A stretch of DNA of 64,000 bases from Vibrio sp. J1-1 (GCF_021728395.1 NZ_JAKKCM010000002.1:248001-312000), one strand, 5' to 3'; numbered from the stretch's first letter, positions 35,060-45,079 are shown. The notes: generated by a model not told the origin, from the sequence alone. Numbers and translations: made by a program.

Positions 35060-36016
35060 TTAGCGCGAAAATGAACCTCTCTGGCGGAGCAATTCACGGC
35101 TTAGATCTGGATGCGGCACAAACTTGTCTCGTCCGTGTAGCCAACGGTGGTTGTGGACAACCAGCATAGAACCGACGTTGACACGAACATTGAAACAGTT
35201 CGGATCATTTTCAAGAGATTCACCAATTTCATACAGATACAAACCTTCACGTCGATTTTTAGGTTTAGCAAATTGGTCAATGAACAGGAAGTGTGGTTTA
35301 CCTTCCGCATCTTCTTCAAAAAAGACAGGATGCTCAATGTCATAACCGGTATTTTTGCTTGGTGGCGCGCCCCAAGTGATATTCTGCTTCGCCATTGGAT
35401 GATTATAGAATTTGTCTAAGTCTTTCCAGTCATCGAGATGCAGTAACAGTGAGTCTCCGCCTTGCATATTGCTCTCTTCCATTTTCATCATCAATACGAA
35501 ATCTGTACGTTCATTGACGTAGGTTCCGTCGTTGTGCATTTCCATACGACGGTGAGCTTGGCGCAGGTAGCTGTCACTGTCGTCGACGTTACGTACAGTA
35601 AAACGAGCATAATATTTACCGTACATGGCATCAAAGTTTGGTAGCCCTATCATGTGCGAAATAGCCGTAGAGAGTTTGACGAAGTAACGACGTTGGATCT
35701 CAGTGTCTTCATACTCTGCTCGTACTTCGTCACAAGCTTCGAGAAGAAATGCGCCTTGATTACGGTCATCCATAATCTGTACTAACAGCTTACCGAGTTG
35801 ATAGTCAGACGCTTTATCAAGTGCTTCCGCTACAGCAAAGCGAAGAAATGGTTTGTACTCAATGGCTTGAAGATCCCAATCACAAGTCAGATCATTGAAC
35901 TTCTCTAATAAGTCCTTTCCAAGAGTTATCACCTGCAAACGGCCATTTACCGGATGTGGGTTAACGGTGATGCCTTGTAGTTCTGAATTTACGCTGTCTT
36001 TGATGCTTAGTGTCAT
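35060..36016 (-). CDS. csiD: Glutarate 2-hydroxylase CsiD/GlaH
   Basis: A 318-residue Fe(II)/2-oxoglutarate dioxygenase that converts glutarate to L-2-hydroxyglutarate with release of succinate. The iron facial triad is His161 and Asp163 in MEMHNDGTY and His294 in RWLHGRDKF. It forms a two-gene unit with lhgO 97 bp downstream. The E. coli GntR regulator CsiR and the gab genes are not beside it; instead a TAXI TRAP transporter and a LysR regulator are nearby. Glutarate arises from lysine breakdown. Confidence 0.93.
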   Translation of the reverse strand: MTLSIKDSVNSELQGITVNPHPVNGRLQVITLGKDLLEKFNDLTCDWDLQAIEYKPFLRFAVAEALDKASDYQLGKLLVQIMDDRNQGAFLLEACDEVRAEYEDTEIQRRYFVKLSTAISHMIGLPNFDAMYGKYYARFTVRNVDDSDSYLRQAHRRMEMHNDGTYVNERTDFVLMMKMEESNMQGGDSLLLHLDDWKDLDKFYNHPMAKQNITWGAPPSKNTGYDIEHPVFFEEDAEGKPHFLFIDQFAKPKNRREGLYLYEIGESLENDPNCFNVRVNVGSMLVVHNHRWLHGRDKFVPHPDLSRELLRQRGSFSR

Positions 36017-36446
36017 GGTTATTCCTTTTATTTCAGCAAAAGATGTCCCTGTTCAGCTTGTGATTCTTAGTGGTAGATGTTGCTTGTTTACCACTTGGTG
36101 TTGAGCGGCCTAATTGGGAGCACCCTGTTTATCCGTGGGTATTTCCTGTTGCAAAAAGGTTAACAGTGTTGGTCCTATATGTTCAATATATGGGAGGTAT
36201 ACTTTCAATCTATAAAATAGATAGTTGGCATGTCTAGTCAGCTGAAAATGCGGCTTGCGTTCATTTTTATTAATAAAAGAGATGATGGTCATCACTTATT
36301 AGTATTGAAAGTGCCATTTTTCATCTTTTTTGCAGCAACTTTTATTCATTAATATCTCAAAAGCCAGGATTCAGGTTTGTCAGTGTTGTTAATGGTGTGT
36401 AAAAGCCGACATGGAGTGTTTATAAGATCAATAACGTGAGGACATT
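36017..36446. other. Divergent intergenic region between csiD and the TRAP genes
   Basis: The 430 bp between divergent csiD-lhgO and the TRAP transporter are AT-rich with several imperfect dyads (around GATGATGGTCATCA at 36279-36292). No gene is credible in it. It presumably holds promoters for both units and binding sites for a shared regulator; none could be assigned with confidence. Confidence 0.4.
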
Positions 36447-37388
36447 ATGAAAAAAACAATTAAAACGCTGCTGTTACTTTCCATGTTAAGTGTTGTGGGT
36501 GGAGCCCAGGCAGAAAATTACACCATAGGCACAGGTAGCCAAAGTGGAACTTATTACCCGTATGGTGGTGTTCTGGCAAAAATCTGGAGTGATAACTTGC
36601 CTGATTTTAATATGCGGGTTGAAGTGACAGCGGCTTCAGTAGAGAACACCATCAAAGTGGTTCAGGATAAGCAATTGGTAGGACTAGCGATGGGTGACGT
36701 CGTCATTCAGGCTCAAGATGGAAGCAAGCCTTTTTCACGTGCACTTGATGTTGCGGTACTGACAGCACTTTATCCAAATGTTGTACAGTTTGTCGTGCGT
36801 GCGGATTCGGATATTTATTCACTGAGAGATTTAAAAGGCAAAACGGTGTCTCTGGGTGCGCCAGGATCGGGTACCAGAGTTAGCGCCAGAAGTATTCTTT
36901 CTACATTGGGCCTTGATGAAGACAGTATGAATGTCCAATCACTCAACTTTTCTGCAACTTCGGAGGCCCTCGCGAATGGCCAGATTGATGCTGGTGTTTT
37001 CGTGGGAGGCACTGGACTGGGTGCGATCACTGAACTGGCTCTGACCCGAGATATCCGCGTGCTGAATTTCTCCGCTGAAGACATGAAATCTATCATGGAC
37101 GCGCTTCCTGCGTATCAGTCAGTGCAGGTAGAGCAGGGTGTGTATAACGGTGTAGAAAGCTTTACAGCACCAGCTGTTTGGAATGTGTTGGTCGTCAACA
37201 AGCGACTTGATGAAGACCTGGCTTACAACATGACCCGCTTAATTTTTGAAAACGCGTCAGCATTACGAAATTCACTCAGTGTTGCAAAATTCACTACAGT
37301 GGAAAATATGAACCAGCTAAGCGCGGTGTCTCTGCATCCAGGTGCCCAAAAGTATCTTCAAGAGCAGCAGAGTAAGCAAGCGCAGTAG
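36447..37388 (+). CDS. TAXI-family TRAP transporter solute-binding protein
   Basis: A 313-residue periplasmic binding protein with a signal peptide cleaved after GGAQA, followed by ENYTIGTGSQSGTYYPYGG, the hallmark of the TAXI (TRAP-associated extracytoplasmic immunogenic) family. Characterised members bind glutamate, 2-oxoglutarate or similar. The start follows GAGGA. It is 13 bp from the fused permease. The neighbourhood suggests glutarate or a related five-carbon acid as ligand, which is inference. Confidence 0.9.
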   Translation: MKKTIKTLLLLSMLSVVGGAQAENYTIGTGSQSGTYYPYGGVLAKIWSDNLPDFNMRVEVTAASVENTIKVVQDKQLVGLAMGDVVIQAQDGSKPFSRALDVAVLTALYPNVVQFVVRADSDIYSLRDLKGKTVSLGAPGSGTRVSARSILSTLGLDEDSMNVQSLNFSATSEALANGQIDAGVFVGGTGLGAITELALTRDIRVLNFSAEDMKSIMDALPAYQSVQVEQGVYNGVESFTAPAVWNVLVVNKRLDEDLAYNMTRLIFENASALRNSLSVAKFTTVENMNQLSAVSLHPGAQKYLQEQQSKQAQ

Positions 37389-37401
37389 GGCAGGTCAGTG
37401 A

Positions 37402-39306
37402 ATGAAAGACAATAGAAACTGGAACCTTTTGGTTACCGAGCGTCTGATTGCCGTCGCTGCCATTTTTGCTGTGTCATTATCTGCATTTCAGATTTGGCAA
37501 GGCATTACTGCGTCGTTAGCTGCGCCCACTTTTCGCCCCATTCATATCAGCTGGGTGCTGGTATTGGTATTTTTGGTTAAGCCGACATTCTCTTTAAACA
37601 GAACAACGTTAGTATACCTGCTTGGCAGAATGATAGATCTGTGTTGCATGGTACTCACTATCTGGGCAACGTGGCGCATTAGTGTATTCGATTACGATGA
37701 TATGAGCTTTCTGATGGATGGTCTTCAGTTGACTGATACATTCGCTGGCGTAGTCGTGATCGCAATGTTGCTTGAGGCAACTCGACGCACTGTCGGTGCT
37801 GTGATGTCTTGGTTGGCAATAGTATTTATTCTCTATGCAATGTTTGGCTCACACTTACCGGATGCCATTGCCAGTAAGAGCTTTTCTATTGAAGAGATGA
37901 TCCGTTTTCATATTTTCTCTACTAACGGTGTGTATGGAGCTCCACTGGGAATAGCTGCTGGAGTGGTGTTTACCTTCGTACTATTCGGTGCCTTTCTTCA
38001 GGTCACTGGAGCGGGTCAATTTTTTATCGACTGTGCTTTCGCTCTGGCCGGGAAGTATCGAGGTGGTCCGGCAAAAGCCAGCGTGATAGCCTCTGCTGCA
38101 CTGGGGTCGATTTCTGGCTCAGCGATAGCAAATACTGTCACGACTGGTTCGTTGACCATTCCGATGATGAAAAAGCTAGGTTACCGACCAGAGCAGGCGG
38201 CTGGCATTGAAGCTGCGGCGTCAACCGGTGGGCAAATCATGCCGCCAGTGATGGGGGCCGGAGCTTTTGTGATGGCACAATTTACTGGTATCGCTTATTC
38301 AGAGATCCTTCTAGTTTCGATTGTTCCTGCCATTCTCTACTTTCTTTCAACGTTGCTTTATATCCATTTGATGGCCTGCAAGCTCGGCTTAAAAGGGATG
38401 GCGCAAATAGAGAGCATCAAAATCGTTCTAGTTCGAGGCTGGCATTTCTTAGCACCATTAGTCTTTATAACGGTGCTATTGATGTTGAGTTACTCACCCG
38501 TTCTGGTCGGAATTGCAGGGTGTGGCGCTATTCTTGCTGCTGCTATGGTACGTAAATCGACGCGAGTTTCATTGAAGCTGATCTTACAGGGAATGAAAGA
38601 AGGGGCACTGATGGCTCTGCCTATCTCTGTAGCTTGTGCTTGTGCTGGCATTATCGTTGGTGTGATTGGACAAACCGGGATTGGCCTGCAGTTCACTCAG
38701 TTCCTGTTAGCTATGTCTGGTGGACAGTTGTGGTCGGTTCTGGGACTGGTGGCGTTGGCTGCTTTGGTTCTGGGAATGGGGCTACCTGTTACTGCTGCGT
38801 ATATCGTATTGTCGGTGATGGCTGTACCAGCATTGACCGATTTAGGCGTCAGCCTACTTGCAGCGCACATGATCGTTTTTTGGCTGTCGCAGACCTCAAA
38901 TATCACTCCGCCGATCGCTCTGGCAGCGTTTGCGGGGGCTGGTATTGCAAATGCGTCGCCAATGAAATCTGCGATTCAGGCGATGAAGTTGGCGCAAGGG
39001 TTCTTCTTAATTCCAATTATGATGGCGCATGGCAATCTTATCTGGTTTAAGGAGTTCTCTCTGTTCCCATTTGCTTTATCGGTAATCTACACATTCGCAT
39101 TGATCATCGCTTTTGCTGGCGGTATTGAAGGTAGGTTGTTTAATCCTCTATCTAAGGTGGCAAGAGGAATACTACTTATCAGTGCGCTGGTGTTGGCATT
39201 TGGCGATAGTGATGTGATCAATATAGCGGCCACAGTGGGCATTCTTGTGGTTGCAGTTTTGAACCAACTGAAAGTGCTTACACTACTAAAAGCCAGTGCT
39301 GAGTAG
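37402..39306 (+). CDS. TRAP transporter permease, fused small and large subunits
   Basis: This 634-residue membrane protein combines the four-helix DctQ-like N-terminal part with the twelve-helix DctM-like part, as is usual for TAXI systems. Signatures in the large subunit include SGSAIANTVTTGSLTIPMM and TGGQIMPPVMGAGAFVMA. It uses a sodium or proton gradient for uptake with the binding protein upstream. A terminator follows. Confidence 0.92.
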   Translation: MKDNRNWNLLVTERLIAVAAIFAVSLSAFQIWQGITASLAAPTFRPIHISWVLVLVFLVKPTFSLNRTTLVYLLGRMIDLCCMVLTIWATWRISVFDYDDMSFLMDGLQLTDTFAGVVVIAMLLEATRRTVGAVMSWLAIVFILYAMFGSHLPDAIASKSFSIEEMIRFHIFSTNGVYGAPLGIAAGVVFTFVLFGAFLQVTGAGQFFIDCAFALAGKYRGGPAKASVIASAALGSISGSAIANTVTTGSLTIPMMKKLGYRPEQAAGIEAAASTGGQIMPPVMGAGAFVMAQFTGIAYSEILLVSIVPAILYFLSTLLYIHLMACKLGLKGMAQIESIKIVLVRGWHFLAPLVFITVLLMLSYSPVLVGIAGCGAILAAAMVRKSTRVSLKLILQGMKEGALMALPISVACACAGIIVGVIGQTGIGLQFTQFLLAMSGGQLWSVLGLVALAALVLGMGLPVTAAYIVLSVMAVPALTDLGVSLLAAHMIVFWLSQTSNITPPIALAAFAGAGIANASPMKSAIQAMKLAQGFFLIPIMMAHGNLIWFKEFSLFPFALSVIYTFALIIAFAGGIEGRLFNPLSKVARGILLISALVLAFGDSDVINIAATVGILVVAVLNQLKVLTLLKASAE

Positions 39307-39324
39307 CGACATTTCTGTACTTAT

Positions 39325-39360
39325 TGCCCTCAGCCGTTTCGGACGGCTAGGGGCATTTTT
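39325..39360 (+). terminator. Terminator of the TRAP operon
   Basis: TGCCCTCAGCCGT pairs with ACGGCTAGGGGCA across a TTCGG loop with two mismatches, followed by TTTTT. It separates the operon from the convergent LysR gene. Confidence 0.75.
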
Positions 39361-39368
39361 ATAACACG

Positions 39369-40256
39369 CTATTTGATTCTTTTTGGTTGATACCACTCTT
39401 CCATAAACTTCAAAAACGCACGCGATGCATTAGACAGGTAGTGGCTGCTTTTCCAGCCAATGCCAAATTCAACTTTAAGCGCGGGATTAAATGGTACGCA
39501 AACCAGCGGCTCATTTTCCTGCACTATTCGTCTTAGGCATGTACTGACTCCAGCCTCTTCCTTCACTAAGGCTTTCACGAGTTCTATCAGGTTGGTTTCA
39601 AAGCGTATATCTGGTTTTAAACTGTGCTTTCGGCAGTAACGACTAACGGCTTCACGCAGCAAATATCCTTCCCGAAACAGAATCAGGGGTTGCTCGCAGA
39701 ATTGTTCCAGAGTCACACTTGATAATTGGGCAAATGGGTGACTCTCATTAACGCAGGCGACGATTTCTTCGGGACACAACGAGACATATCTTAGTTGATC
39801 GATTGGTTTATCTGTACGGACAAATGCCAAATCTAAAGCACCTTCTAGTAGCATTTTTTCTAGTGTTGCTGTGCCGTGTTCCTGTATATGAATGCGAATG
39901 TTGGGATAAGCTTGGTTAAAGGCAGACAGTGCTTCAGGGAAAAAATAAGACCCAAGCATTGCAGAAACACCAAAATCGATTTTTCCGCGTTCGAGTCCTT
40001 TCAGCTCATCCATTTCAATCTGAGCGAGTTCAACGTCTTCCAAAATCCTCCGAGCATGGAACAGGAACCTCATGCCATCAGAGGTAAGTTGAATTTGTCT
40101 GCTGCTTCGATTGATCAACTTAAGACCGATTTCTTTCTCTAACTTCTGCATGCTAACACTGAGTGCCGATTGGGCAATATCCAGTTGGTCGGCTGTTTTG
40201 GTAAAGTTGCCATTTTTAGCCAAGGCTACAAAGTACTGAAGACGTTTGATGTCCAC
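39369..40256 (-). CDS. LysR-family transcriptional regulator
   Basis: A 295-residue LysR protein: HTH with GNFTKTADQLDIAQSALSVS then a binding domain containing MLGSYFFPEALSAF and MLLEGALDLAFV. It is a clear paralogue of the regulator at 63 kb (shared GSYYFPP and RRMLLEGE segments). Convergent with the TRAP operon and close to the glutarate genes, it may regulate one of them, but no site was found. Confidence 0.85.
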   Translation of the reverse strand: MDIKRLQYFVALAKNGNFTKTADQLDIAQSALSVSMQKLEKEIGLKLINRSSRQIQLTSDGMRFLFHARRILEDVELAQIEMDELKGLERGKIDFGVSAMLGSYFFPEALSAFNQAYPNIRIHIQEHGTATLEKMLLEGALDLAFVRTDKPIDQLRYVSLCPEEIVACVNESHPFAQLSSVTLEQFCEQPLILFREGYLLREAVSRYCRKHSLKPDIRFETNLIELVKALVKEEAGVSTCLRRIVQENEPLVCVPFNPALKVEFGIGWKSSHYLSNASRAFLKFMEEWYQPKRIK

Positions 40257-40434
40257 GTGACGTTTCCATGAGGTTTATGGTGAGAACGAAACAGAGTGTA
40301 ATATACATTCTGGCGATTGAAATAGAGGCTACAATCACTTTTGCTTATAACGAAGAGAAAAGCATTTAAGAGAAGATTAAGATCACAGTTCTTAATGCTT
40401 CTTTAGTGATTTTTGACAAAATCCTAGGACGTAT

Positions 40435-40755
40435 TTACTGACTGTCCCACATCACGTCACATTGATCATCAATGGCAGATTTGAGTAATTCAACAAGCGG
40501 CATCGCTCTATGACCTATCGACACGACTGATTCAGATTGTTCGTCATCATCGTCTGCTTCTTGGGCTGCTTTTTTCTCTTCTTCTGCTGCTTTGGTTAAC
40601 GAAGCGGTTAACTTCGCTAGTGCTTCGGGTAGATCTTGAGCAAGGATGGCTCCAGGGACTGTGCCGCTGTGGCCCATCATTTTTATCATATTAAGGCCAA
40701 TATCGCCGAACATGGTGATATTGGCATGGCTTTTACAGCGAAAGGTAATCAACAT
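40435..40755 (-). CDS. DUF1840-family protein
   Basis: A 106-residue protein recognised by its start MLITFRCKSHANITMFGDIG, the HSGTVPGAI segment and an acidic, alanine-rich middle (EEEKKAAQEADDDDEQ), followed by RAMPLVELLKSA. This is the DUF1840 pattern. Function is unknown. It lies 3' of the penicillin-binding protein on the same strand with a 106-bp gap, so co-transcription is possible. Confidence 0.75.
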   Translation of the reverse strand: MLITFRCKSHANITMFGDIGLNMIKMMGHSGTVPGAILAQDLPEALAKLTASLTKAAEEEKKAAQEADDDDEQSESVVSIGHRAMPLVELLKSAIDDQCDVMWDSQ

Positions 40756-40861
40756 GGTTTACTCCAGTTTTTCCTAGTTATATTAAATCAGTTTAACCGG
40801 AGTTTGCCTAAATAGTAGAGCTAATTTTTTGGGGGAGCGGAAAGCGATTACTCTCCCCTGT

Positions 40862-43204
40862 CTAATCAAACAAGCTTTTGAAGAACCCACCGATCTGCTT
40901 CGGTGCTTCTGCTAATCCGCGACCAATTTCCTTTAGACCATCTTCCAAAGGCTGCAAACAATTTGAGCCCGCTTTTCCGGTGTTATCCCAAACCGGTAAA
41001 CTGACTTCGCCAAAACAGCTTTCTCTCAATCCACCTTGGGTGTCTGGGCTGTATTTGGCCAGCCCAATCTGCTCTGGCTTGGTTTGTTCTATGGATTGGT
41101 AGCCAGCTTTTTTAAGGTAATCACCATAGATACGTAACGGGCCACTCGAGCCTGTTAGGGCGACCGAATTATTATCGTCACGCCCTACCCAAATAGTGAC
41201 GACATCTCGGTTATCAAGCCCGACATACCAGCTATCGCGACCTTGATTAGAAGTGCCAGTTTTACCCGCAAGATGGGCACTGTCAGGCACTATCTGATTT
41301 AAGTAACGAGCGGTCCCTTGTTCGACGACTTGCTCCATTGCATATTCAATCAGCCAAGCAGCCTCAGGTTCTAACACTTTTTCTTGCTGAGCGTTATGAC
41401 GATAAAGTTCTTGTCCATGTTCATCGAGCACCGCATTGAGTGCGTACAAATTATTTTTTTTACCTTGATTCCCCAACGCCTGATACATCTGAGTGACATT
41501 CAGAGGTGAAAGGGCTAATGACCCCAGTAACATCGATGGTACTTGAGGGACTTGAGTCTCCTTGACACCCAATGACACTAAGGTGTTCGTTACCTTGTCT
41601 AACCCAATAGTCATACCGAGGTTTACGGTTGGCACATTGTAAGAGTGAGCAAGAGCTTGGTAGAGACTGACCTGACCACGATACTGGCGATCGTAGTTTC
41701 GTGGTGACCACTTCTCATTATTTTGTGTTTGTATGGTGATGGGTTTATCCGCTAGATTCGTTCCCAAAGCGTAGTGTTCTGGCTGTGCTAATGCCGTGAC
41801 ATAAACAGCTGGTTTTATCAGCGATCCGATCTGACGCTCGGCATTTATCGCTCGATTAAATCCATGGAAATTAGGCTGGCGGCTACCAATCATAGCCCGA
41901 ACGGCACCGCTTCGTTTATCGGCAACGATCATTGCGGTTTCTAAAGATTGACCTGCTTTCTTTTCTAACTTTGGCATAACGTTGTAGATCGCAGCTTCTG
42001 CCTGACGTTGCACTTTAGGCTCGAAGGTCGTGAAAAGGCGCAAACCGCGACCACTGTTGTAGTCGATGTCATTCTCTTTCAGTGATAGCTTTATGTAGTC
42101 AAAGTAAGGAGGCTCAGTGGTACTTCCTTTACCCTGGACAACCAGTGACAATGGTTTCTGAATCGCGCGTTCGTAATCACTCGCTTCCAGATCTCCGGTG
42201 TCGACCATCATTTTTAGCACTAAGTCACGGCGAGCTTTTGCTCGTTCAGCGTAACGCCAAGGGTTGTAGTAAGAAGGGCCTTTTACTAAGCCGACAAGTA
42301 AAGCTTGCTGGTCAAGACTCAGCTCCGACAATGGTCGACCAAAATAATGTCGTGATGCTAAAGCAAAGCCGTGAATGGCATTTTGACCGTTTTGACCTAA
42401 ATAGACTTGGTTTAGGTAAGCATCGAGTAACTGATCTTTGCTGTAGCGATAATCCATGATCACCGCTAAGTAAGCCTCTTTAAGCTTGCGAACAAAACTG
42501 CGTTCGCGAGTTAAAAATAAGTTCTTCGCTAGCTGTTGGGTTAAGGTACTTCCACCTTGAACATTACGACCCGCAGTGACGTTTGCTGCGAAAGCGCGGG
42601 CAATAGCGACTGGGGATACACCATCATGCTGATAAAAATCACGATCCTCTGTAGCAAGTAACGCAGCGACTAATGTATCAGGCATGTCATCTTTAGGTAC
42701 ATATAAGCGCTTTTCAGTATCATCGCCATCAAGCATACCTAAAATTTGCGGCTCAATCTGCAACACGCCAAGATCATACCCTGATGTTTCATCAGTGATC
42801 TTAACTATGCGTTTACCATTAAATCGAATGCTTGCCTGCTGCGCTGGTTGCTCACCTTCAGGAAAAATAAATGGTCGACGAATCAGCCTTATTGTCTGAC
42901 CAGAGACACTATATTCACCACTCTTTGTTGGCTGTGCGACTTTACGGTAGTTGAGCTGCTCCAACTCACTGAGCACTTCTTTCTGGGTAACCTGCATAGC
43001 AGGGCTTAACACCAAGTGACGCGCATAGACAACATTAGGTAGTTGCCACATTTGGCCTTCAAACTTGCTCGCGACCAGGTTGTTGAACTGCACTCCGAAG
43101 TAAATAATCGCTATAAGGAGTAATACAGCGCCGGCGAAGAGTACTTGAATCAGACGGCGGAACCAGAGTGTTTTCAATAGTGGAGATGGAGTGTTAGAAG
43201 GCAT
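40862..43204 (-). CDS. mrcB: Penicillin-binding protein 1B-like bifunctional peptidoglycan synthase
   Basis: A 780-residue class A PBP anchored by a single N-terminal membrane helix (about 16-38). A UB2H-like region follows (about 60-155), then the GT51 glycosyltransferase with catalytic Glu186 in ATEDRDFYQHDG and GGSTLTQQLAKN at 217-228, then the transpeptidase with Ser461 in SLIKP, SYN at 521-523 and KTGT at 648-651. It makes glycan strands and cross-links them in the periplasm. The UB2H region would bind an LpoB-type activator. Whether it is the main PBP1B or a second copy cannot be told from the window; the cytoplasmic N-terminus is short. Confidence 0.9.
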   Translation of the reverse strand: MPSNTPSPLLKTLWFRRLIQVLFAGAVLLLIAIIYFGVQFNNLVASKFEGQMWQLPNVVYARHLVLSPAMQVTQKEVLSELEQLNYRKVAQPTKSGEYSVSGQTIRLIRRPFIFPEGEQPAQQASIRFNGKRIVKITDETSGYDLGVLQIEPQILGMLDGDDTEKRLYVPKDDMPDTLVAALLATEDRDFYQHDGVSPVAIARAFAANVTAGRNVQGGSTLTQQLAKNLFLTRERSFVRKLKEAYLAVIMDYRYSKDQLLDAYLNQVYLGQNGQNAIHGFALASRHYFGRPLSELSLDQQALLVGLVKGPSYYNPWRYAERAKARRDLVLKMMVDTGDLEASDYERAIQKPLSLVVQGKGSTTEPPYFDYIKLSLKENDIDYNSGRGLRLFTTFEPKVQRQAEAAIYNVMPKLEKKAGQSLETAMIVADKRSGAVRAMIGSRQPNFHGFNRAINAERQIGSLIKPAVYVTALAQPEHYALGTNLADKPITIQTQNNEKWSPRNYDRQYRGQVSLYQALAHSYNVPTVNLGMTIGLDKVTNTLVSLGVKETQVPQVPSMLLGSLALSPLNVTQMYQALGNQGKKNNLYALNAVLDEHGQELYRHNAQQEKVLEPEAAWLIEYAMEQVVEQGTARYLNQIVPDSAHLAGKTGTSNQGRDSWYVGLDNRDVVTIWVGRDDNNSVALTGSSGPLRIYGDYLKKAGYQSIEQTKPEQIGLAKYSPDTQGGLRESCFGEVSLPVWDNTGKAGSNCLQPLEDGLKEIGRGLAEAPKQIGGFFKSLFD

Positions 43205-43583
43205 CTTTATTTATGTTACGCGTTAAGTATAGCCGTGAAGCGTAGCCTGATGTTTGTTCGTTTATGTCATTAAAACGTTAACAGTCTCAATGTAGGAACA
43301 CTAAAAAGAGTCGGGTGGTGTCGTAGTGAGTGATTTGGGAATCTGTGTCGTAAAGCGCTAATTTAATCAGGCTATTCAATTTTTGAAATTCTGTGGCTTT
43401 AATTCGAGGGAATATTTGGGCTCAAATCCAAATTTGTAGGATATAGCTGACTGATAGGTCTCATGTTTAATATCTGTATTTTAGGTTTAACGCCGGAGTT
43501 TCGGTGATGCTCATGTATGGAAAAATGCTGAGTCAGAAAGTAACTATAATTTGTGTCACATAGGTGTTTGTTAGGAGTGTGAT
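43205..43583. other. Intergenic region between mrcB and the SRAP gene
   Basis: These 379 bp separate divergent genes. I see no small gene and no convincing terminator, LexA site or repeat; it presumably contains the two promoters. Confidence 0.5.
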
Positions 43584-44156
43584 ATGTGTGGCAGGTTAAA
43601 TGTCATTAATGAACCGCTTTGTCGAATTGTTTCCGAGCAACTCGGAATCCGTTTTAAAGCGGAGACCAATAAAGATCTCAAGCCGACTCAGATTGTATCT
43701 ACCGTGGGATCTTTACACGGCGAACTAAAACAGCTCGACTTACCTTGGGGAATACAACCCGACTGGGCGAGTCACCTCATTATTAACGCCAAAGCTGAAA
43801 CAGTCGCGGTTAAGGCAACATTTGCTCACGCATTCGAGTTCAACCGAGTCATCGTCCCGTGCTCGGGTTGGTATGAATGGCGAGAAGAAAGCGGAAAAAA
43901 GGTTAAGTATCTGTTCAGTCTTGGCGAGAGTGATGTTTTGTATATGGCAGGCATCGCTTTGAATGATGGGAAAGACCTTGTCACATTAACAGCTGAGCCA
44001 AATGAACAATGCAGTGAATTTCATCACCGCATGCCGTTATTGATTCCCGACGAGGCTGTCTTGAGTTGGATAAGTGGTGAGGGCAAGATTGTATATAAGC
44101 TGCTAGACAATCAATTTAATGAAACCTTGACCGTAAAAACGGCTGATGCTCTTTAG
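43584..44156 (+). CDS. yedK: SRAP-domain abasic-site processing protein (YedK/HMCES-like)
   Basis: This 190-residue protein cross-links to abasic sites in single-stranded DNA through its N-terminal cysteine after Met removal. The active-site set is present: Cys2 in MCGRLN, Asn68 in INAKAE, Glu98 in GWYEWR and His148 in FHHRMP. It is about 30 residues shorter than E. coli YedK. AGGAG precedes the ATG. No LexA box was found upstream, so SOS control is not supported here. Confidence 0.92.
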   Translation: MCGRLNVINEPLCRIVSEQLGIRFKAETNKDLKPTQIVSTVGSLHGELKQLDLPWGIQPDWASHLIINAKAETVAVKATFAHAFEFNRVIVPCSGWYEWREESGKKVKYLFSLGESDVLYMAGIALNDGKDLVTLTAEPNEQCSEFHHRMPLLIPDEAVLSWISGEGKIVYKLLDNQFNETLTVKTADAL

Positions 44157-44349
44157 GGAGGCCACTTATTAAAGAGTATCGGCAGACGATAGCTATTCCC
44201 TTAGATACTGCAAAGCTAATGCGCGGCTTTTTTTGATAAGTCTTTGAATTCTTGGCTCTACGCTTGTTCAATATAAATGAAAGTGCCATGCTTAGTGCAA
44301 AATTAGTCAGCAACTCGAAAATTGATAATAATAGGTTTCAGGAGGAAGC

Positions 44350-44832
44350 ATGCAGCAAGGAAAAGCGTTTCAAGATCAGATACCAAATAACCACTGTTTT
44401 GGTTGTGGCCCATCTAATCCATCTGGCTTGCAAATTAAGAGCCATTGGGTTGGGGAAAATAAATCCGCTTGTACATTTTTTCCGTCTTCTCATCACTGTG
44501 CAGGACCGACACAGTTCCTCAATGGTGGGATCATTTCCACTGTTATTGATTGTCATTGTATTTGCACAGCAATTGCCAAAGGCTATCAGTTAGAGGGACG
44601 AGAAATTGGTTCAGGTGAAGCGGTATGGTACGCGACAGGAAAGTTAGAAGTTAACTACCTCAAGCCAGTACCCATTGATAAAGATGTCGAGTTGGTGGCT
44701 ATCGTAGAAGACATCAAAGGAAATAAGATGACAGTAAACTGCGAACTCTATTCTGGCGATGTTCTCTGTTGTACTAGTCAGGTTACCGCGGTCAAAGTAC
44801 CCAATAGCTGGTTTGCAGCGAGTAAGGCATAA
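44350..44832 (+). CDS. PaaI-like hotdog-fold thioesterase
   Basis: A 160-residue protein with NNHCFGCGPSNPSGLQI near the start and FLNGGIISTVIDCHC in the central helix, the pattern of the PaaI/YigI hotdog thioesterases. It presumably hydrolyses an acyl-CoA. GGAGG lies at good spacing before the ATG. The next gene begins 17 bases later. The substrate is unknown. Confidence 0.82.
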   Translation: MQQGKAFQDQIPNNHCFGCGPSNPSGLQIKSHWVGENKSACTFFPSSHHCAGPTQFLNGGIISTVIDCHCICTAIAKGYQLEGREIGSGEAVWYATGKLEVNYLKPVPIDKDVELVAIVEDIKGNKMTVNCELYSGDVLCCTSQVTAVKVPNSWFAASKA

Positions 44833-44848
44833 AATAAAAGGGCATTGT

Positions 44849-45079
44849 TTGAAAATCAAATCTGTCACGCCAGAACCGCTTGCTTGTCCTTTGTGTGGGC
44901 TGCCGAATTCATGTATCAATTTAGGTGATAAAGATATCACTAAATCGTGTTGGTGTAATGACCCAGCGATTAAGTTTCCCGAAGGGCTTCTTTCCCAAGT
45001 TCCGGAAGAAAAGCGAAGGAAGGCATGTATTTGCAAGGTATGCGCGTTAAAGTATCAGGACAGAATTAAAGACCGTTAG
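44849..45079 (+). CDS. Cysteine-rich CWC family protein
   Basis: A TTG start preceded by AAGGG gives a 76-residue protein with CPLCGLPNSC, the defining CWC triplet in KSCWCND, and CICKVCALKY near the end. This is the Cys_rich_CWC domain, probably metal-binding; function unknown. A longer frame starting at 44759 overlaps the thioesterase and lacks support. It is probably co-transcribed with the thioesterase. Confidence 0.75.
   Translation: MKIKSVTPEPLACPLCGLPNSCINLGDKDITKSCWCNDPAIKFPEGLLSQVPEEKRRKACICKVCALKYQDRIKDR

Noticed and set aside
40878-43000. Several plus-strand open frames across the penicillin-binding protein gene
   Set aside because: They are antisense shadows of a fully motif-supported gene and match no family.
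43205-43583. A LexA box before the SRAP gene
   Set aside because: No CTGT-N8-ACAG pattern is present.
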